Counted from the first letter of the stretch, positions 18,711-30,271 are shown. The stretch is 64,000 nt of DNA from Chitinophaga caseinilytica (GCF_038396765.1 NZ_CP150096.1:2153001-2217000), one strand, 5' to 3'. Translations and numbers: made by a program. Notes: a model not told the origin generated them from the letters alone.

Positions 18711-19529
18711 CTATTGGCAGGCCGACATGACGAAAGTCACTATTTCCGTGGGGTCTTTCAGGCTGTGCGGGTGGTGGCCTACGCCGGGCTTGCGGATCAC
18801 GCGGATGTTGCCGCCCCGGGCTTTTATTTTCTGCTCGAAAATATCGGTGTTTTCGGCCATGGGCACCACTTCATCTGCCTCGCCGCAAACGTGCAGCATG
18901 GGGTATTTCCCGCGGACGATCTCCGCTACCAGGTCTACCGGATTGCCGCGGAAGCGTTTGGCGGCTTTTTCGGACGTATAACCGAAATCGTTGAGGAACG
19001 TTTGCCAGGTTTTGGCGTCTCCCGGCCCGGCGCCTTCCCCGAGCGGCCAGGAGCGGATATCCAGCACGGGCGCGTCTGCATAAACGCAGGCTACCCGTTC
19101 GGGATAGCGCGCGGCCCAGCGGTACACGTAAAACCCGCCCCGGCTGAACCCGAACATGGCGGCTTTCTGCGCGAAGCCGGCAGACCGGAGTGCTTTATAG
19201 AAACGGTCCCAGATGCCCAGGCACTTCTCGTTGGCGAACATTTCCGCCACATCGCAATACACGACATGGAACCCGCGGGTCAGCAAAACACTGTCTGCCT
19301 GCGGCTCGTGCCCCCAAAACCGGGCGCGCCAGACCCAGGGCTTCCCCGCCGCAGGCTCCCCGTGCGGCACCACGATCTTCGCGGCGCGCCCTTCGAAACG
19401 GCCTTCGTAGCAGGTGAACCCGCAGAAATCGGTGATCTTGTCGAGAAAAGGTAGCGGCCTGGCAAGTTCGTTCTGCGCGGAAACCCGCAGCGCCGTGGTT
19501 AAGAGCAGGAATGTAAACAGCTTTTTCAT
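18711..19529 (-). CDS. Secreted alpha/beta hydrolase
   Basis: A 272-residue protein with a signal peptide (MKKLFTFLLLTTALRVSAQ). The alpha/beta-hydrolase nucleophile elbow Gly-Phe-Ser129-Arg-Gly is clear, and a C-terminal GVGHHPHS supplies the likely catalytic His. The acid may be in the CGEADEVVP loop. Such proteins resemble prolyl-oligopeptidase-type or acetyl-xylan-esterase-type hydrolases, but the substrate cannot be assigned. It ends 7 nt before the histidine kinase's longest frame. The kinase has its own promoter box, so co-transcription is possible but not required. Confidence 0.8.
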   Translation of the reverse strand: MKKLFTFLLLTTALRVSAQNELARPLPFLDKITDFCGFTCYEGRFEGRAAKIVVPHGEPAAGKPWVWRARFWGHEPQADSVLLTRGFHVVYCDVAEMFANEKCLGIWDRFYKALRSAGFAQKAAMFGFSRGGFYVYRWAARYPERVACVYADAPVLDIRSWPLGEGAGPGDAKTWQTFLNDFGYTSEKAAKRFRGNPVDLVAEIVRGKYPMLHVCGEADEVVPMAENTDIFEQKIKARGGNIRVIRKPGVGHHPHSLKDPTEIVTFVMSACQ

Positions 19530-19558
19530 ACCCGGTCAAAATACGAAATCCCGCGGCT

Positions 19559-21109
19559 TTATTCTTTTTTCGGGATGGCCGGCGAATTGCCGTCGCGGTA
19601 AGCCTGGTAGGCGGGCGACATGATCTCCTGCCCCGCTTCGTGGAAGGTATCGAGGATGTTTTTATAGAGCTCCGAATAAATGACGGCCATTCGCTCCGGC
19701 TCGTGGGTGTAGGCGTTCAGCTGGTAATTGACGTAATAGTCGCTCAGGGCCGTCTGCAGCACGAACGGTTTGGGCTCGGAAAGCAGGCCTTCCGTTTTGG
19801 CGGCGGATGCCAGCAGGAGCTTGTGGATGTGCGGCCAGGGGGAATCGTAGCCGATCGTCACTTCCACATGAAGGATCAGCCCCTGTTGCTGCGCGCAGGA
19901 AGAGTAATTGATCGTTTGCCCGCCGAGGATCACGGCATTGGGGATCGTCACATCTTCGTTTTTAATGGTGCGGATACGGGTGACGAGCAGGTTTTTTTCG
20001 ATGACATCGCCCGTCACATCGCCCACCCTGATCCTTTCCCCGATCCTGAATGGCCGCATGTAAGTAATCACGATGCCGGCCACCATATTGCCGATGGCGG
20101 AAGAAGAGCCGATCGAGATCAGCAATCCCAGGAATACCGAAACGCCCTGGAACACCCGCGATCCCGAGCCCGGCAGGTATGGATAGATCGCAACGAACAT
20201 GAAGAGGTACAACAGCACTTTGACGATGTTATAGGTCGGCTGCGCCCAATCCGGGTAAAAACCCCTGATCTGCAAAACCCCTCTTTCGATCTCGCCCGCC
20301 ATGAATTTGACCAGCTTGATGATGTACCGGGTAAACAGCCAGATCACGAGGATCGTGAGCAGGTTCGGGATGTAGGCGGCTATGTTGCGGAAAATATCCT
20401 TCAACGGATCGAGCACGTATGTCAGCAACCGGTCGGCCAGCTTCTCCGTCCAGGGGAAAATGCTGAACAGCACCGGGAGCGCCAGGTAAATGATGATAAG
20501 GAATACCGCCAGCCGGATGATGGCCAGCGTTTTGAGCCACAGCCCCCGCACCCGCTCGCCGGAAAGCAGGGTATACGAGCCCGCTACGAAAGGTTTGTAA
20601 CTGCGGCGGGCATACCGGAGTTTCACGCGCCGGTACAATTTGTTCAGCAGCCAGATCAGCAGTACTAGCCCCGCGATCACAGCGAGCGCCTCCGCAGCGA
20701 ACAGCAGCACCTGCTTCATGCTCGAGAACGATTGCAGGTCGCCGGTCTTTTCCCGGATCAGTGTCAGGTAATTCCGCGCCAATGTTGGCCTGTCGAGATC
20801 GGAAACCGCCGCATCGGCCGAAGTGATGGTCATCACCACCTGCCCTTTGTACAAAATGCGCGATGCCAGCGAGTCTTCCGTCAATATCAGTGAATCCGGC
20901 CGGAAGTCGTGCTGGGCATACATCGAGGAAATCCTTCCCCCGATCAGCGCCGCTCTTTCACTGACGCTGATATTATGCGGGGCGGTTTGCAGGAGGAAGA
21001 GCGTGTCGCCCCGGAAAAGTACCGGTGCGGAAAGAAGGCTGTCCTGCGCCCCGGCAGCCATTGCGGTGAGGAGGCACAGGACAAGCCCGTAAAATTTCCA
21101 TCGGTGCAT
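19559..21109 (-). CDS. Mechanosensitive ion channel, MscS family, with large N-terminal extension
   Basis: A 516-residue protein from ATG 21109; an upstream GTG/TTG extension to 21226 lacks support. It has a signal peptide (VLCLLTAMAAGAQ), then a roughly 150-residue extracytoplasmic domain. Several membrane spans follow (SMKQVLLFAAEALAVIAGLVLLIWLL and others), and then the MscS core: the pore helix region (LGLLISIGSSSAIGNMVAGIVITYMRPF) and the beta domain (IGERIRVGDVTGDVIEKNLLVTRIRT). It would open under membrane tension to release solutes. The C-terminal domain is shorter than in E. coli MscS. It lies 29 nt upstream of the hydrolase on the same strand. Confidence 0.88.
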   Translation of the reverse strand: MHRWKFYGLVLCLLTAMAAGAQDSLLSAPVLFRGDTLFLLQTAPHNISVSERAALIGGRISSMYAQHDFRPDSLILTEDSLASRILYKGQVVMTITSADAAVSDLDRPTLARNYLTLIREKTGDLQSFSSMKQVLLFAAEALAVIAGLVLLIWLLNKLYRRVKLRYARRSYKPFVAGSYTLLSGERVRGLWLKTLAIIRLAVFLIIIYLALPVLFSIFPWTEKLADRLLTYVLDPLKDIFRNIAAYIPNLLTILVIWLFTRYIIKLVKFMAGEIERGVLQIRGFYPDWAQPTYNIVKVLLYLFMFVAIYPYLPGSGSRVFQGVSVFLGLLISIGSSSAIGNMVAGIVITYMRPFRIGERIRVGDVTGDVIEKNLLVTRIRTIKNEDVTIPNAVILGGQTINYSSCAQQQGLILHVEVTIGYDSPWPHIHKLLLASAAKTEGLLSEPKPFVLQTALSDYYVNYQLNAYTHEPERMAVIYSELYKNILDTFHEAGQEIMSPAYQAYRDGNSPAIPKKE

Positions 21110-21150
21110 ACAAACAGCGTTTGTACGTAATTTAACGAATTGCCGGTAAA

Positions 21151-22350
21151 TCAGAGCGTTGCGGCAGACGATGTTTTTTCCAGGTACACGACCCAGTTGA
21201 ACCGCTCGCGCAAAGCCACGGGCCACAAGGTGAACTGGTATTCCGACGCAATGGAGCCGATGGTGCGCATCCGGCCGCGGATACCGGATTTATGCAGGGG
21301 AAGGATGAACATGGGGATTTTGTAAGCCTGGAGCTGCGCTTCCGCCGATCCCGCGATGGGCGGTACGATGGCGTGGGCGGTATCGGGTTCCACATGATGG
21401 TCTGGCAGCGCGCGATAAGTGCCGGATCCCGTCAGCATGGCGATGTTCTGGTACCGCTGGCCGTACACCTTGCGCAAATGTTCGCCCATCGGCCGGAAAG
21501 TGAATCCCGAATCGGAATACACGTTGCCGAGATGGGAATTATGCGCCCAGAGCATCATCTTTTCCCCCTTGTATTTCTCCGCGAGCCAGAAAATGTTGTT
21601 GGCCATCATGGAATCGCGGGTGTTGAAGGATTGTTCCCAATCGTCTTGCTGCATACGGAATTCATGCGCGGCGGCGAGGATATTGTTCAGGCAAAAGCGC
21701 GCGAGCTTCCAGTCGGCTTCCGGGACACCGTTCATGCTGGCGGGCAGCACGCGTTTAAGGCTGTCGCAGATGCGGATGATGGGCTCCATGGCTTTGCTGA
21801 ACGTGATGCCCGTATCGGCCGTGTAATTCAGCAAAGGGGCGAAACATTGCAGGTCGTATTGGGTGGAAAGCCCCGACAGTTGCTGGTGAAAATAATGCAT
21901 CTGCTGACAGTCGAATCCCGCGAAGCGGAGTTTTTTGTCGTGATGCAGGTTGTAATCCCGCATCCAGTACACGAGGTCCGACAGTTCCTTCACCTGGTAC
22001 ACTTTGTGGAAATGCTCGCGGATAATGGCGACGGGATTGCCTTCGCCGGTGTCGATGAATTGCTGGATGAGCGCGGCGCCGATCGGACTGTCTTCCATAG
22101 CGAACACCGTGAACCCCATTTCTTCGGCGAGGAACCTGAACAGGCGGTGCTTCATCCGGAAAAATTCCCGCGAGCCATGCGTCCCTTCCCCCGCACCGAT
22201 CACAGTGGCGTGCGACAATTGATTTTTTAGCGGAAGGAGGTCGGCGTAATCCGCCGCCGGATCGGTCGAGGAAAGGGTGATGGGCTTTTGTGCGGAAACG
22301 TTCGCGCACAGGCATAGCAATGCCAGTAACGGCAGGTAGATGCGTTTCAT
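21151..22350 (-). CDS. Erythromycin-esterase family protein, secreted
   Basis: A 399-residue protein with a clear signal peptide (MKRIYLPLLALLCLCANVSAQ). The family motif is visible as GEGTHGSREFF, with Glu55 and His58 matching residues known to matter in EreA/EreB-type enzymes. LWAHNSHLGNVY and FTVFAMEDSPIGAALIQQFI are also typical. Ere enzymes hydrolyse the macrolide lactone, but many Bacteroidota members are secreted homologues with unproven substrates, so resistance should not be assumed. It lies between the MscS gene and the LytTR two-component pair, all on the minus strand. Confidence 0.85.
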   Translation of the reverse strand: MKRIYLPLLALLCLCANVSAQKPITLSSTDPAADYADLLPLKNQLSHATVIGAGEGTHGSREFFRMKHRLFRFLAEEMGFTVFAMEDSPIGAALIQQFIDTGEGNPVAIIREHFHKVYQVKELSDLVYWMRDYNLHHDKKLRFAGFDCQQMHYFHQQLSGLSTQYDLQCFAPLLNYTADTGITFSKAMEPIIRICDSLKRVLPASMNGVPEADWKLARFCLNNILAAAHEFRMQQDDWEQSFNTRDSMMANNIFWLAEKYKGEKMMLWAHNSHLGNVYSDSGFTFRPMGEHLRKVYGQRYQNIAMLTGSGTYRALPDHHVEPDTAHAIVPPIAGSAEAQLQAYKIPMFILPLHKSGIRGRMRTIGSIASEYQFTLWPVALRERFNWVVYLEKTSSAATL

Positions 22351-22380
22351 GTGATGATATTTAAGATGGGATGATCTGGT

Positions 22381-23091
22381 TTATATACCGCGTAGTTCGC
22401 GGAAAAGGACGGTCTGTCTGCGGCTCAGCGGAACGAGGGAACCATCGCTCATTTCCAGTTGCAGCAATTGCGAAGGCAGCAGGGAAACCGACTGCACGTG
22501 CTGCAGGTTCACGATGTGGCGGCGGCTGGCGCGGAAGAAATACTGCGGGTCGAGCCGGGGCTCGAACGATTGCAGGCTGCGGGCCAGCAGGGCCGTGTGC
22601 TTCCCGAAACGGAGGCGCACATAGTCGTCGGCCGCTTCCAGCAGCCGGATGTCTGCCAGGGGAATGAACCAGCAACGGTCGCCGTCTTTCACGAATATTT
22701 TTTCGTGGATGGGAAGGTAGGCGGTTGCGGGCGCTGCGGGCGAAGCTGGCGGTATGCGCGCGAGGGCTTCCTGTAGCCGTTTTTCGGTGACGGGCTTCAG
22801 CAGGTAATCGAGCGCATTGATCTCGAAGGCGCGGATGGCATGGGCGTCGTAAGCCGTAGTGAAGATGACGTGCGGGGCCACATCGAGGTTTTCCAGCAGT
22901 TGGAAACCGGTGCCTTCCGGCATTTCGATGTCGAGGAAAAGCAACTGTGGGCGAAGCTCCGCGATGAGCCTTTCCGCCTCCCGGATGTTGGCGGCCTCTC
23001 CCGTGATCTCCACTTGCGGAAAGGATTTGAGCACCCCGCGGAGATCGTTGCGGGCGAGCCTTTCGTCGTCTATGATCAATGCCTGGATCAT
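22381..23091 (-). CDS. LytTR-family response regulator
   Basis: A 236-residue regulator. The receiver domain has the acidic pair DDE at the N-terminus, phosphoacceptor Asp54 (LFLDIEMPEGTGF) and a Lys in LLKPVTEKR. The C-terminal LytTR DNA-binding domain spans about 135-232 (FVKDGDRCWFIPLADIRLLEA, FFRASRRHIVNLQHV). It overlaps the upstream kinase gene by 4 nt, so the pair is translationally coupled. In Bacteroidota such pairs control varied transport and surface functions; the targets are not visible here. Confidence 0.92.
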   Translation of the reverse strand: MIQALIIDDERLARNDLRGVLKSFPQVEITGEAANIREAERLIAELRPQLLFLDIEMPEGTGFQLLENLDVAPHVIFTTAYDAHAIRAFEINALDYLLKPVTEKRLQEALARIPPASPAAPATAYLPIHEKIFVKDGDRCWFIPLADIRLLEAADDYVRLRFGKHTALLARSLQSFEPRLDPQYFFRASRRHIVNLQHVQSVSLLPSQLLQLEMSDGSLVPLSRRQTVLFRELRGI

Positions 23092-24152
23092 GCTGCGGGT
23101 ATTTTGACCGTGGCGCGCACGGTATCGTTTTCAAGATTGCAGATGTGGAATTTCGCTTCGCCGCCATAAAGGAGCGCCAGCCGGCGGATGGTACCGTTGA
23201 TGCCGAACCCCTCATCCGAAGTCGTATTGTCCATCCTGCCCGTATTATCGACCTGGATGATGAAATGCTTTCCCGAACGGATGGCGGATATCCGGATATC
23301 CCCGCCGGCGCTGCGTTTGGAGATGCCGTGCTTGATGGCGTTTTCCACGAGGGTTTGCAGTAACATGGGCGGAATTGTCTGCCCGTCTGACCCATCACCG
23401 ATGTTGAATTCCACCTGCAGGCGCTCTTCGAAACGGATTTTTTCAATGGCGAGGTAATGTTTCACCACTTCCAGTTCCCGGTCGAACCGGATCAGTTGCT
23501 GATGTTCAGACAACATGGCGCTGCGCAGCACTTCCGCCAGTTCACCCACGGCACGCTGCGCCCGTTCCGGGTTTTCGGCGATCAGGCTGCGGATGCTGCT
23601 GAGGGAATTGAAGAGGAAATGCGGATTGAGGCGCGTTTTCAGGTTGTCCAGCTCAGCCTGCTTCAACCGGTTCTGGCTTTCCAGCTCCTGCCGTTTCACG
23701 CGGCCCTGCGCCAGGGCGAAGTAAATCGCCACCCATCCCCACAACAGCAAATGCCATAAAAACACGGCGATGATGAAGATGATGATCATCATCGTGTTGG
23801 GCGATAGATCATTGTGTTTCGTGACCGGCCCGATAAACGCTTTCCATCCCCCGGATTCCCATATGGCCATGATCGCGAGGTTCACGACTATCAAAATGGA
23901 AGCGCCGAGCACGGCGAGCCACAGCTTGGTAAACACGGCCCCGAAACGCATGCGCTCCATCTTCTGCCAGCGGATGAACACGTCCAGCAAATGGGTGCAG
24001 ACTACGCCGTTGGCAATGTGGAAATAGAAATCGTAATCGGAGAACACATCGCCCCGGAGGCCGAACCCGTCCATGCGGATGTTGTTCCACAGGTAGGTGA
24101 ACAGTCCCCAGCCGAGTATTTGTGCGATCCAGTATCGGTAACGAATCTTCAT
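23088..24152 (-). CDS. LytS/YehU-type sensor histidine kinase
   Basis: A 354-residue protein with four hydrophobic segments in the first 145 residues. The His_kinase domain follows with the motif NPHFLFNSLSSI, His178 being the likely phosphorylation site. A HATPase_c domain follows (LVENAIKHGISKRSAGG, DEGFGINGTIRRLALLYG). There is no obvious periplasmic sensor domain. It is coupled by a 4-nt overlap to the LytTR regulator, its cognate partner. Confidence 0.92.
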   Translation of the reverse strand: MKIRYRYWIAQILGWGLFTYLWNNIRMDGFGLRGDVFSDYDFYFHIANGVVCTHLLDVFIRWQKMERMRFGAVFTKLWLAVLGASILIVVNLAIMAIWESGGWKAFIGPVTKHNDLSPNTMMIIIFIIAVFLWHLLLWGWVAIYFALAQGRVKRQELESQNRLKQAELDNLKTRLNPHFLFNSLSSIRSLIAENPERAQRAVGELAEVLRSAMLSEHQQLIRFDRELEVVKHYLAIEKIRFEERLQVEFNIGDGSDGQTIPPMLLQTLVENAIKHGISKRSAGGDIRISAIRSGKHFIIQVDNTGRMDNTTSDEGFGINGTIRRLALLYGGEAKFHICNLENDTVRATVKIPAA

Positions 24153-24246
24153 GGGTCAAATCTAGCTGTTGCGGAGCAGGTGTGGAAATCCAATCCGGCA
24201 GACGGCTGAAAATGGCGGCGAATGGCGGGAGATGGCCTGTAATAAG

Positions 24247-24274
24247 ACGAGCGCCCCGGTGCCGGGGCGCTCGT
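24247..24274 (-). terminator. Hairpin downstream of GH95
   Basis: A near-perfect 13-bp GC-rich inverted repeat (24247-24259 with 24262-24274). It lies 26 nt past the stop of the minus-strand GH95 gene and just beyond the promoter region of the LytS-type kinase. It lacks a strong U run, so termination may be inefficient or bidirectional. Confidence 0.55.
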
Positions 24275-24299
24275 TCACTATCATTCGTTCACCGATAAT

Positions 24300-26723
24300 T
24301 TATCTAATGGTATATACACCACCTTTTACCGTCGGGAACAAAGCTTGCTTTGCTGCGGCGCCAGATTGGAAGAGTGCTTTCCCCTTCGCGTCGTACACCG
24401 ATTTGCCCGCCGGTACCACGATGGCGCAGGGCTCACCTTTCAACGAGCGCACTTTTGCGGTGGTGATGGCGCCGTTCTGCCAGTTCATGTCAACCGAAAA
24501 CCCTCCCCGGGCGCGCATGCCTTTCACGCTGCCCTGTTGCCATCCGGCTTCCGTGGGCAATGCAGGCAGCAGGCGGATAACGGTGCCTTCGCCATGGCTT
24601 TGCAGCAGCATTTCCGCGATGCCCGCCGTGCCGCCGAAGTTACCGTCGATCTGGAAGGGCGGGTGAGCGCAGAACAGGTTGGGATATACGCCGCCGCCGC
24701 GGGGCTTGGCGGGGTCTACAGGACGAAGCAGCTTTTTGATCAGTTGCAGGGCATGGTCGCCGTCTTGCAGCCGCGCCCAGAAGTTGATCTTCCATGCCAG
24801 CGACCATCCGGTGCCGTCATCGCCGCGCTGGCGGAGGGTTTCGCGCATGGCGGCAGCCAGTTCGGGCGTTTGCCAGGGCGTGATTTCGTCGTAGGGGTGC
24901 AGCGCATATGCGTGCGAAACGTGGCGGTGATGGGGCTCGCCGTCTTTCCAGTCGTGCAGCCATTCATTGATGTCGCCGTCTTTCCCGATCTGGTTGGGCG
25001 CGAGCTGCGCGCGAACGCTGTTCATCTCTTTTCTCCAGGCGGCATCAATTCCCAGGATACGGCCGGATTCGATGGTGGCGCCGAAAATCTCGCGGCAGAT
25101 CTGCATGTCGATGGCAGGGCCCATAACGGTGTTGCCGCTGGTGCCGTCGGGCATGATGTAGCTATGCTCCGGCGAGTTGGAGGGCGCTGTAACCAGCCAC
25201 CCATGCTGTGGTTCGCGGATAAGGATGGCGCGCAGGAAGTCGGACGAGCCTTTCAGCACGGGGTAATATTCGCGGAGGAAAGCGGTGTCGCGCGTGAAGC
25301 GGAAATGTTCCCAGATATGTTCTGCGAGCCAGGCGCCGCCGGTGAGGGTGGAGCCCCATCCGGCGCCTTCCCCGGGCGATGTAAAGCCCCAGGGGTTCGC
25401 GATCACGTGGGCTACCCATCCCGGTGCGTTATAGTAGGCTTTGGCCGTACGTTCCCCTTCTTTGGAAAGCAGGCGGATGTAGCGGTGGAGCGGCTCTGCG
25501 AGATCGTCGAGGCCGGTGACCGGCGCCAGCCAATAGTTCATCTGGAGGTTGATATCGATGTGGTAGTCGCCGTTCCAGGGAGTTTGGTACTCCGGCGCCC
25601 AAAGGCCCTGCAGGTTGGCGGGGAGATGCCCCGGGCGCGAGGAGCCGATCAGCAGGTAGCGGCCGTAGTTGTAATAGAGAACGGGCAGCTGCGGGTCGGG
25701 CTGGCCCTCGTAGTAACGCTTGAGCCTTTCCGGCGTGGTGAGCTGGCCGGTTGCGGAATTGGCGGCCAGGGTAAAGGAGTTGCGGTTGTAATAGGTTTGA
25801 TGCGCCAGCTGCTGGGCTTTTTGCAGCGCGGCATACGGCTTTTTGGCAGCGGCCAGCCTGCTTTTTACCAACGGCAGGGGATCGGGGCCCTTTTGCCGGA
25901 AGTCTTTATCGTTGTAGTCGGTAGCTGCGGTAAAGTAAAGGACCACCGCGTCCGCGTTTTCGATAACGATGCCGTTTGCCGTGGCGATGGATTTGCCGCC
26001 GGTTAATTGCGGGGCCAGCATGCCAGCGAATTTCATCCCGGGTTGACCGGCGTTGTTCATGGTGCCTTCCATGATGAGGTTCCCGTTTTCCGCGCGGGTG
26101 TTAGCCCTTTCGCGGCGGGAAAGCGCGGCGGTGAGGGAGATGGAGCCCTTTCGATTGGCGGAGATGCGGATGGCCAGGAGGTTGGCGGGCTGGCTCACCC
26201 AGGCTTCCTGCGTGTATTCGATGCCGTTACGGCTCCAGGTGGTGCGGGCGGTAGCGGTGGTGAAGTCGAGCGTGCGACGGTAATTTTGATAAGGGGCCAG
26301 CGTGTCTTTCCAGTCGAGCGTAAGATCCCCGAAAACCTGGAAGCACCCGAAAGGGACGTTGGCGCCGTTGCCATGGCCGGAGCCCTGGCCGGTGCAGATG
26401 AAATACTGCTGGAGGATGTCTTGCGCTTCCTTGTTACGGCCTGCCAGCAGGGCTTCGCGGATGCGGGGGAGCACGCGGTAGGCGGTGTCGTTGTCGGCGT
26501 TTTGCGGGCCGCCCGACCAGAGGCTGATTTCGTTGAGCACGAACCGGTCGCGCACGGGGTTGCCGTAAACGAGGGCGCCGAGGGTGCCGTTGCCGATGGG
26601 CAGGGCTTCTTCGTAATGGGAGGCGGGCTTATCAAAATAGAGCGTGTGATCGGGCCGCTGCTGTGCGGATGCTGCAACGGTAGCAACGGCCATCATGGCT
26701 GAGAGTAGAACGTGGTGATGCAT
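24300..26723 (-). CDS. Alpha-L-fucosidase-type glycoside hydrolase, GH95
   Basis: An 807-residue secreted enzyme (leader ending VAASAQ). It has the GH95 order: an N-terminal beta-sandwich starting [22 protein letters not shown] with [10 protein letters not shown], a central alpha/alpha toroid ([29 protein letters not shown], then SNSPEHSY and HLYG-like [16 protein letters not shown]), and a C-terminal beta domain ending in [13 protein letters not shown]95 members are inverting alpha-1,2-L-fucosidases or alpha-L-galactosidases. A second GH95 at 38222 has a different sequence. No operon partner lies directly upstream, but it borders the putative fucose-related locus. Confidence 0.92.
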   Translation of the reverse strand: MHHHVLLSAMMAVATVAASAQQRPDHTLYFDKPASHYEEALPIGNGTLGALVYGNPVRDRFVLNEISLWSGGPQNADNDTAYRVLPRIREALLAGRNKEAQDILQQYFICTGQGSGHGNGANVPFGCFQVFGDLTLDWKDTLAPYQNYRRTLDFTTATARTTWSRNGIEYTQEAWVSQPANLLAIRISANRKGSISLTAALSRRERANTRAENGNLIMEGTMNNAGQPGMKFAGMLAPQLTGGKSIATANGIVIENADAVVLYFTAATDYNDKDFRQKGPDPLPLVKSRLAAAKKPYAALQKAQQLAHQTYYNRNSFTLAANSATGQLTTPERLKRYYEGQPDPQLPVLYYNYGRYLLIGSSRPGHLPANLQGLWAPEYQTPWNGDYHIDINLQMNYWLAPVTGLDDLAEPLHRYIRLLSKEGERTAKAYYNAPGWVAHVIANPWGFTSPGEGAGWGSTLTGGAWLAEHIWEHFRFTRDTAFLREYYPVLKGSSDFLRAILIREPQHGWLVTAPSNSPEHSYIMPDGTSGNTVMGPAIDMQICREIFGATIESGRILGIDAAWRKEMNSVRAQLAPNQIGKDGDINEWLHDWKDGEPHHRHVSHAYALHPYDEITPWQTPELAAAMRETLRQRGDDGTGWSLAWKINFWARLQDGDHALQLIKKLLRPVDPAKPRGGGVYPNLFCAHPPFQIDGNFGGTAGIAEMLLQSHGEGTVIRLLPALPTEAGWQQGSVKGMRARGGFSVDMNWQNGAITTAKVRSLKGEPCAIVVPAGKSVYDAKGKALFQSGAAAKQALFPTVKGGVYTIR

Positions 26724-26837
26724 AATGATTAAAAATAGCCGGAATCGGCATAAAAAACGAGTAGGTGCGAAACGAGCGTTGGGAAAAGGTAAAATGCCAT
26801 CAATGCGGAGAATGCCGGCTTCTTCGTAAATTACCGG

Positions 26838-27365
26838 ATGCGCGTGTTTTTACCATTGTTGTGGGCGCTGGCCGGATGCGGAGCGTTCTCCGGACCGAAG
26901 CAGCCCCTGGCTACGTCTTACGTTCCGATCGACGATTACCGCTATTTCCCGCCCTGTGGCAGCCCGGCTTATTCGGATACGCTGGGCGGCGGGGAGTTCA
27001 ATGTGTATGTGCTGCAAGACAGTGCGGAGGTGAACAATTGCCTGGCGCCGGCGCACCGGCCGCGGACGGAAGGGTTTCCCATGCGGTACGGGAAGGATTT
27101 CGTGCTGGCGGTGGAGATGAAGGGCATGCCGGAATGGGCGATGGGGCTGGAGCTGTCGGAATCGGAGGATATGCTGGAATTGAAGCTGCGGCCTGTGAAG
27201 AAAGGGGATGGGGGCGCGAGGGACCAGTACCTGTGGCACTTTGCGGCCGATAAGAAAGCCGTGCTGCGGCTGAGCGGGAGCAATGGACGATTCTCCTACG
27301 CGAAAGGGCCAGCCTGGAAACCAGGTTCGGAGTGGCATGAAAACGGACAGGTATGGGGAAAATGA
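26838..27365 (+). CDS. Small lipoprotein of unknown function
   Basis: A 175-residue protein that I do not recognise. It begins [19 protein letters not shown], a short type II signal peptide with Cys14 as the lipid-modified residue. The mature part is a soluble domain with many charged and aromatic residues and two further cysteines ([15 protein letters not shown]). It is divergent from the GH95 gene, 114 bp away, and no terminator is seen after it. Confidence 0.65.
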   Translation: MRVFLPLLWALAGCGAFSGPKQPLATSYVPIDDYRYFPPCGSPAYSDTLGGGEFNVYVLQDSAEVNNCLAPAHRPRTEGFPMRYGKDFVLAVEMKGMPEWAMGLELSESEDMLELKLRPVKKGDGGARDQYLWHFAADKKAVLRLSGSNGRFSYAKGPAWKPGSEWHENGQVWGK

Positions 27366-27714
27366 CGGCGGATTGGGTTAAGGGGCAGGTGACTGAAAAG
27401 AAACCTGCATCGTCTTAGCATCTAAAATAGATCGTTTCGATCTTAACCGCGTTATAAATAAATCGATGTATCACAGGGCCGGCGCGGGCGTATTAAAAAT
27501 TGCAGGCCGGTAACTGGACAGAAACCCGCTCGTGCAATTAGTGATGGGGCTCGCACCTGCTGGATGTAAAAAATTCGGATGTCAGACGGAGGTAGTCAAA
27601 ACGGCAAAAGCTATTCTGATGCCGATTTGTGATTACGACAACAAAATAGCTTTAAGCCGGGCTTGCGCCTGTTAATATTTTGTTAACCGGCGCCTTGGAA
27701 ATAAAAAATTAATG
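27366..27714. other. AT-rich intergenic stretch without a gene
   Basis: No convincing ORF. It holds the short inverted repeat GATCG-TTT-CGATC near 27430 and several A/T runs. Base composition is clearly lower in GC than the genes on either side. Confidence 0.4.
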
Positions 27715-28002
27715 CTAACTCGTTTGCGTATAGCAGAGCAGCAGGAAGGGGACGGCGGAGGTAAGCCCCGCAAGCAGTTTGGTGAACTTGATATTGAATC
27801 CACCTTTTTCCCCGTAATAATAGCTTTCCTTGTATCTATCGTACTCGATAGGGGCTCCCAGGTCTTTCATGAGCTTGAGGAACTCGTACAAGGTCCTTTC
27901 CGAGATCCGCAGGCGTTTGGCCAGCTGGGCGGGCTTTCCGGTGCCTTTGATACGGATCAGGTAATCGATGGTCTGTAGTCTTTCGAAATAACGCTTTGGC
28001 AT
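27715..28002 (-). CDS. Small helix-turn-helix protein
   Basis: A 95-residue protein whose first 60 residues form a winged-helix-like HTH (FERLQTIDYLIRIKGTGKPAQLAKRLRISERTLYEFLKLMKDLGAPIEYDRYKESYYY), similar to the HTH_11/DeoR-like N-terminal fold. The last 30 residues are hydrophobic (FTKLLAGLTSAVPFLLLCYT) and might touch the membrane. There is no ligand domain. It stands alone in an AT-rich gap of about 1.5 kb between two carbohydrate regions. It might regulate a neighbour, but nothing in the sequence proves this. Confidence 0.7.
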   Translation of the reverse strand: MPKRYFERLQTIDYLIRIKGTGKPAQLAKRLRISERTLYEFLKLMKDLGAPIEYDRYKESYYYGEKGGFNIKFTKLLAGLTSAVPFLLLCYTQTS

Positions 28003-28232
28003 GGATCAACAGGGGGTTTAATAGCTAAATTGTAAATGTTGTTAACGAATGTGTCCTGGACGGAATGGAGCTTCACTGTGTCTGTGTCTTTTTGTCTTTT
28101 AAAAAATTTACATCATTCGCGGGATATTTGTTTTAACGGTTAACGAATACAGTACTGCTTTGCTTTGATAGGATTCAATCCGAAATTACGCCGCAGGCCT
28201 GCATTATTACCGCACCAGCTAAACTATTTGAA

Positions 28233-28260
28233 AAGGCAACCTCTTTGGTGAGGTTGCCTT
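28233..28260 (+). terminator. Orphan perfect hairpin
   Basis: AAGGCAACCTC (28233-28243) pairs perfectly with GAGGTTGCCTT (28250-28260) across a 6-nt loop, with A4 before it. It would work best as a terminator for a minus-strand transcript (U4 after the stem). No gene on either strand obviously needs it. Confidence 0.45.
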
Positions 28261-28525
28261 CAGATTGGTTAACTTGGAGCTTGAATCATGCATCAATATT
28301 ACGTTACAGCCGTTTTTACGCGTGTTAACGCCATGTTATAAAAATGTCATATTTTGATTTTTATTAACAAATGGAAAGGGTAGCTTTTGGGTAGCCTGCC
28401 CGCTGCTCCGCGCCCGCATCCCTGCCATCGGCCGGCAGCCGCCCGGCACCAGAATTTCCCTGCGCTACGGCCCGCACTTCCGCGCGCCCCGTTTTCTTAA
28501 AACCCGCCGCAGTAGCACCTTCCAC

Positions 28526-28561
28526 AAAAGAAAAACCGCCAGCGATGACGAAGCTGACGGC
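28526..28561 (-). terminator. Minus-strand terminator-like hairpin without a gene
   Basis: Read on the minus strand, GCCGTCAGC and GCTGGCGGT form a 9-bp stem with two G-U pairs, followed by TTTTTCTTTT. The plus-strand version has two mismatches, so the signal is oriented to the minus strand. No upstream minus-strand gene was found between here and GH29. Confidence 0.45.
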
Positions 28562-28873
28562 TATTTTGCTTAAGGTAAACCAGAGGCCCGGAGGCACAAA
28601 TCGTACACTTTTATCTAACAGAAAGTGAATATTTTCAGCAATGTTACTGTCGATTCGATTGTGTGATTGTTAATCAGATGTTAATAATAAGTTGTTTAAC
28701 AAATTGCAGGACTTTCACCCAACACCGCCCCGGTTGAACACGGGAGTCAAACCGGCAAAGAATCCCCCCAATTTTCCACCCACTTCAAATCCTCCCAATC
28801 AATGACAAAAAACTACCATCCCCCGCAATTCACACAAACTATCTTGCCAATTCATTCAAAATCAGCCGTTACC

Positions 28874-30247
<1,374 letters not shown>

Positions 30248-30271
30248 TAAATCGTATTTTGCCAATAAGTC

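Larger units (their letters stand above)
28003..28873. other. Gene-poor gap with a GC-rich island and orphan hairpins
   Basis: No protein gene is supported. An AT-rich background is broken by a GC-rich island (about 28372-28520). Two terminator-like hairpins lie at 28233-28260 and 28535-28561 without a matching gene. The longest frame in the island (minus, 28364-28597) has no ribosome site and an unnatural composition. It could be a small-RNA locus or the remnant of a lost mobile element. Confidence 0.4.

Noticed and set aside
21151..22350. Macrolide resistance gene
   Set aside because: The protein has the erythromycin-esterase motif but is a secreted homologue of a broad family; resistance cannot be concluded.
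28364..28597. 77-codon minus-strand frame in the GC-rich island
   Set aside because: Odd composition, no supported start, and it runs through a terminator-like hairpin. Treated as non-coding.
28802..28873. N-terminal extension of GH29 from 28802
   Set aside because: The extension adds an unlikely leader before a perfect signal peptide at 28874.
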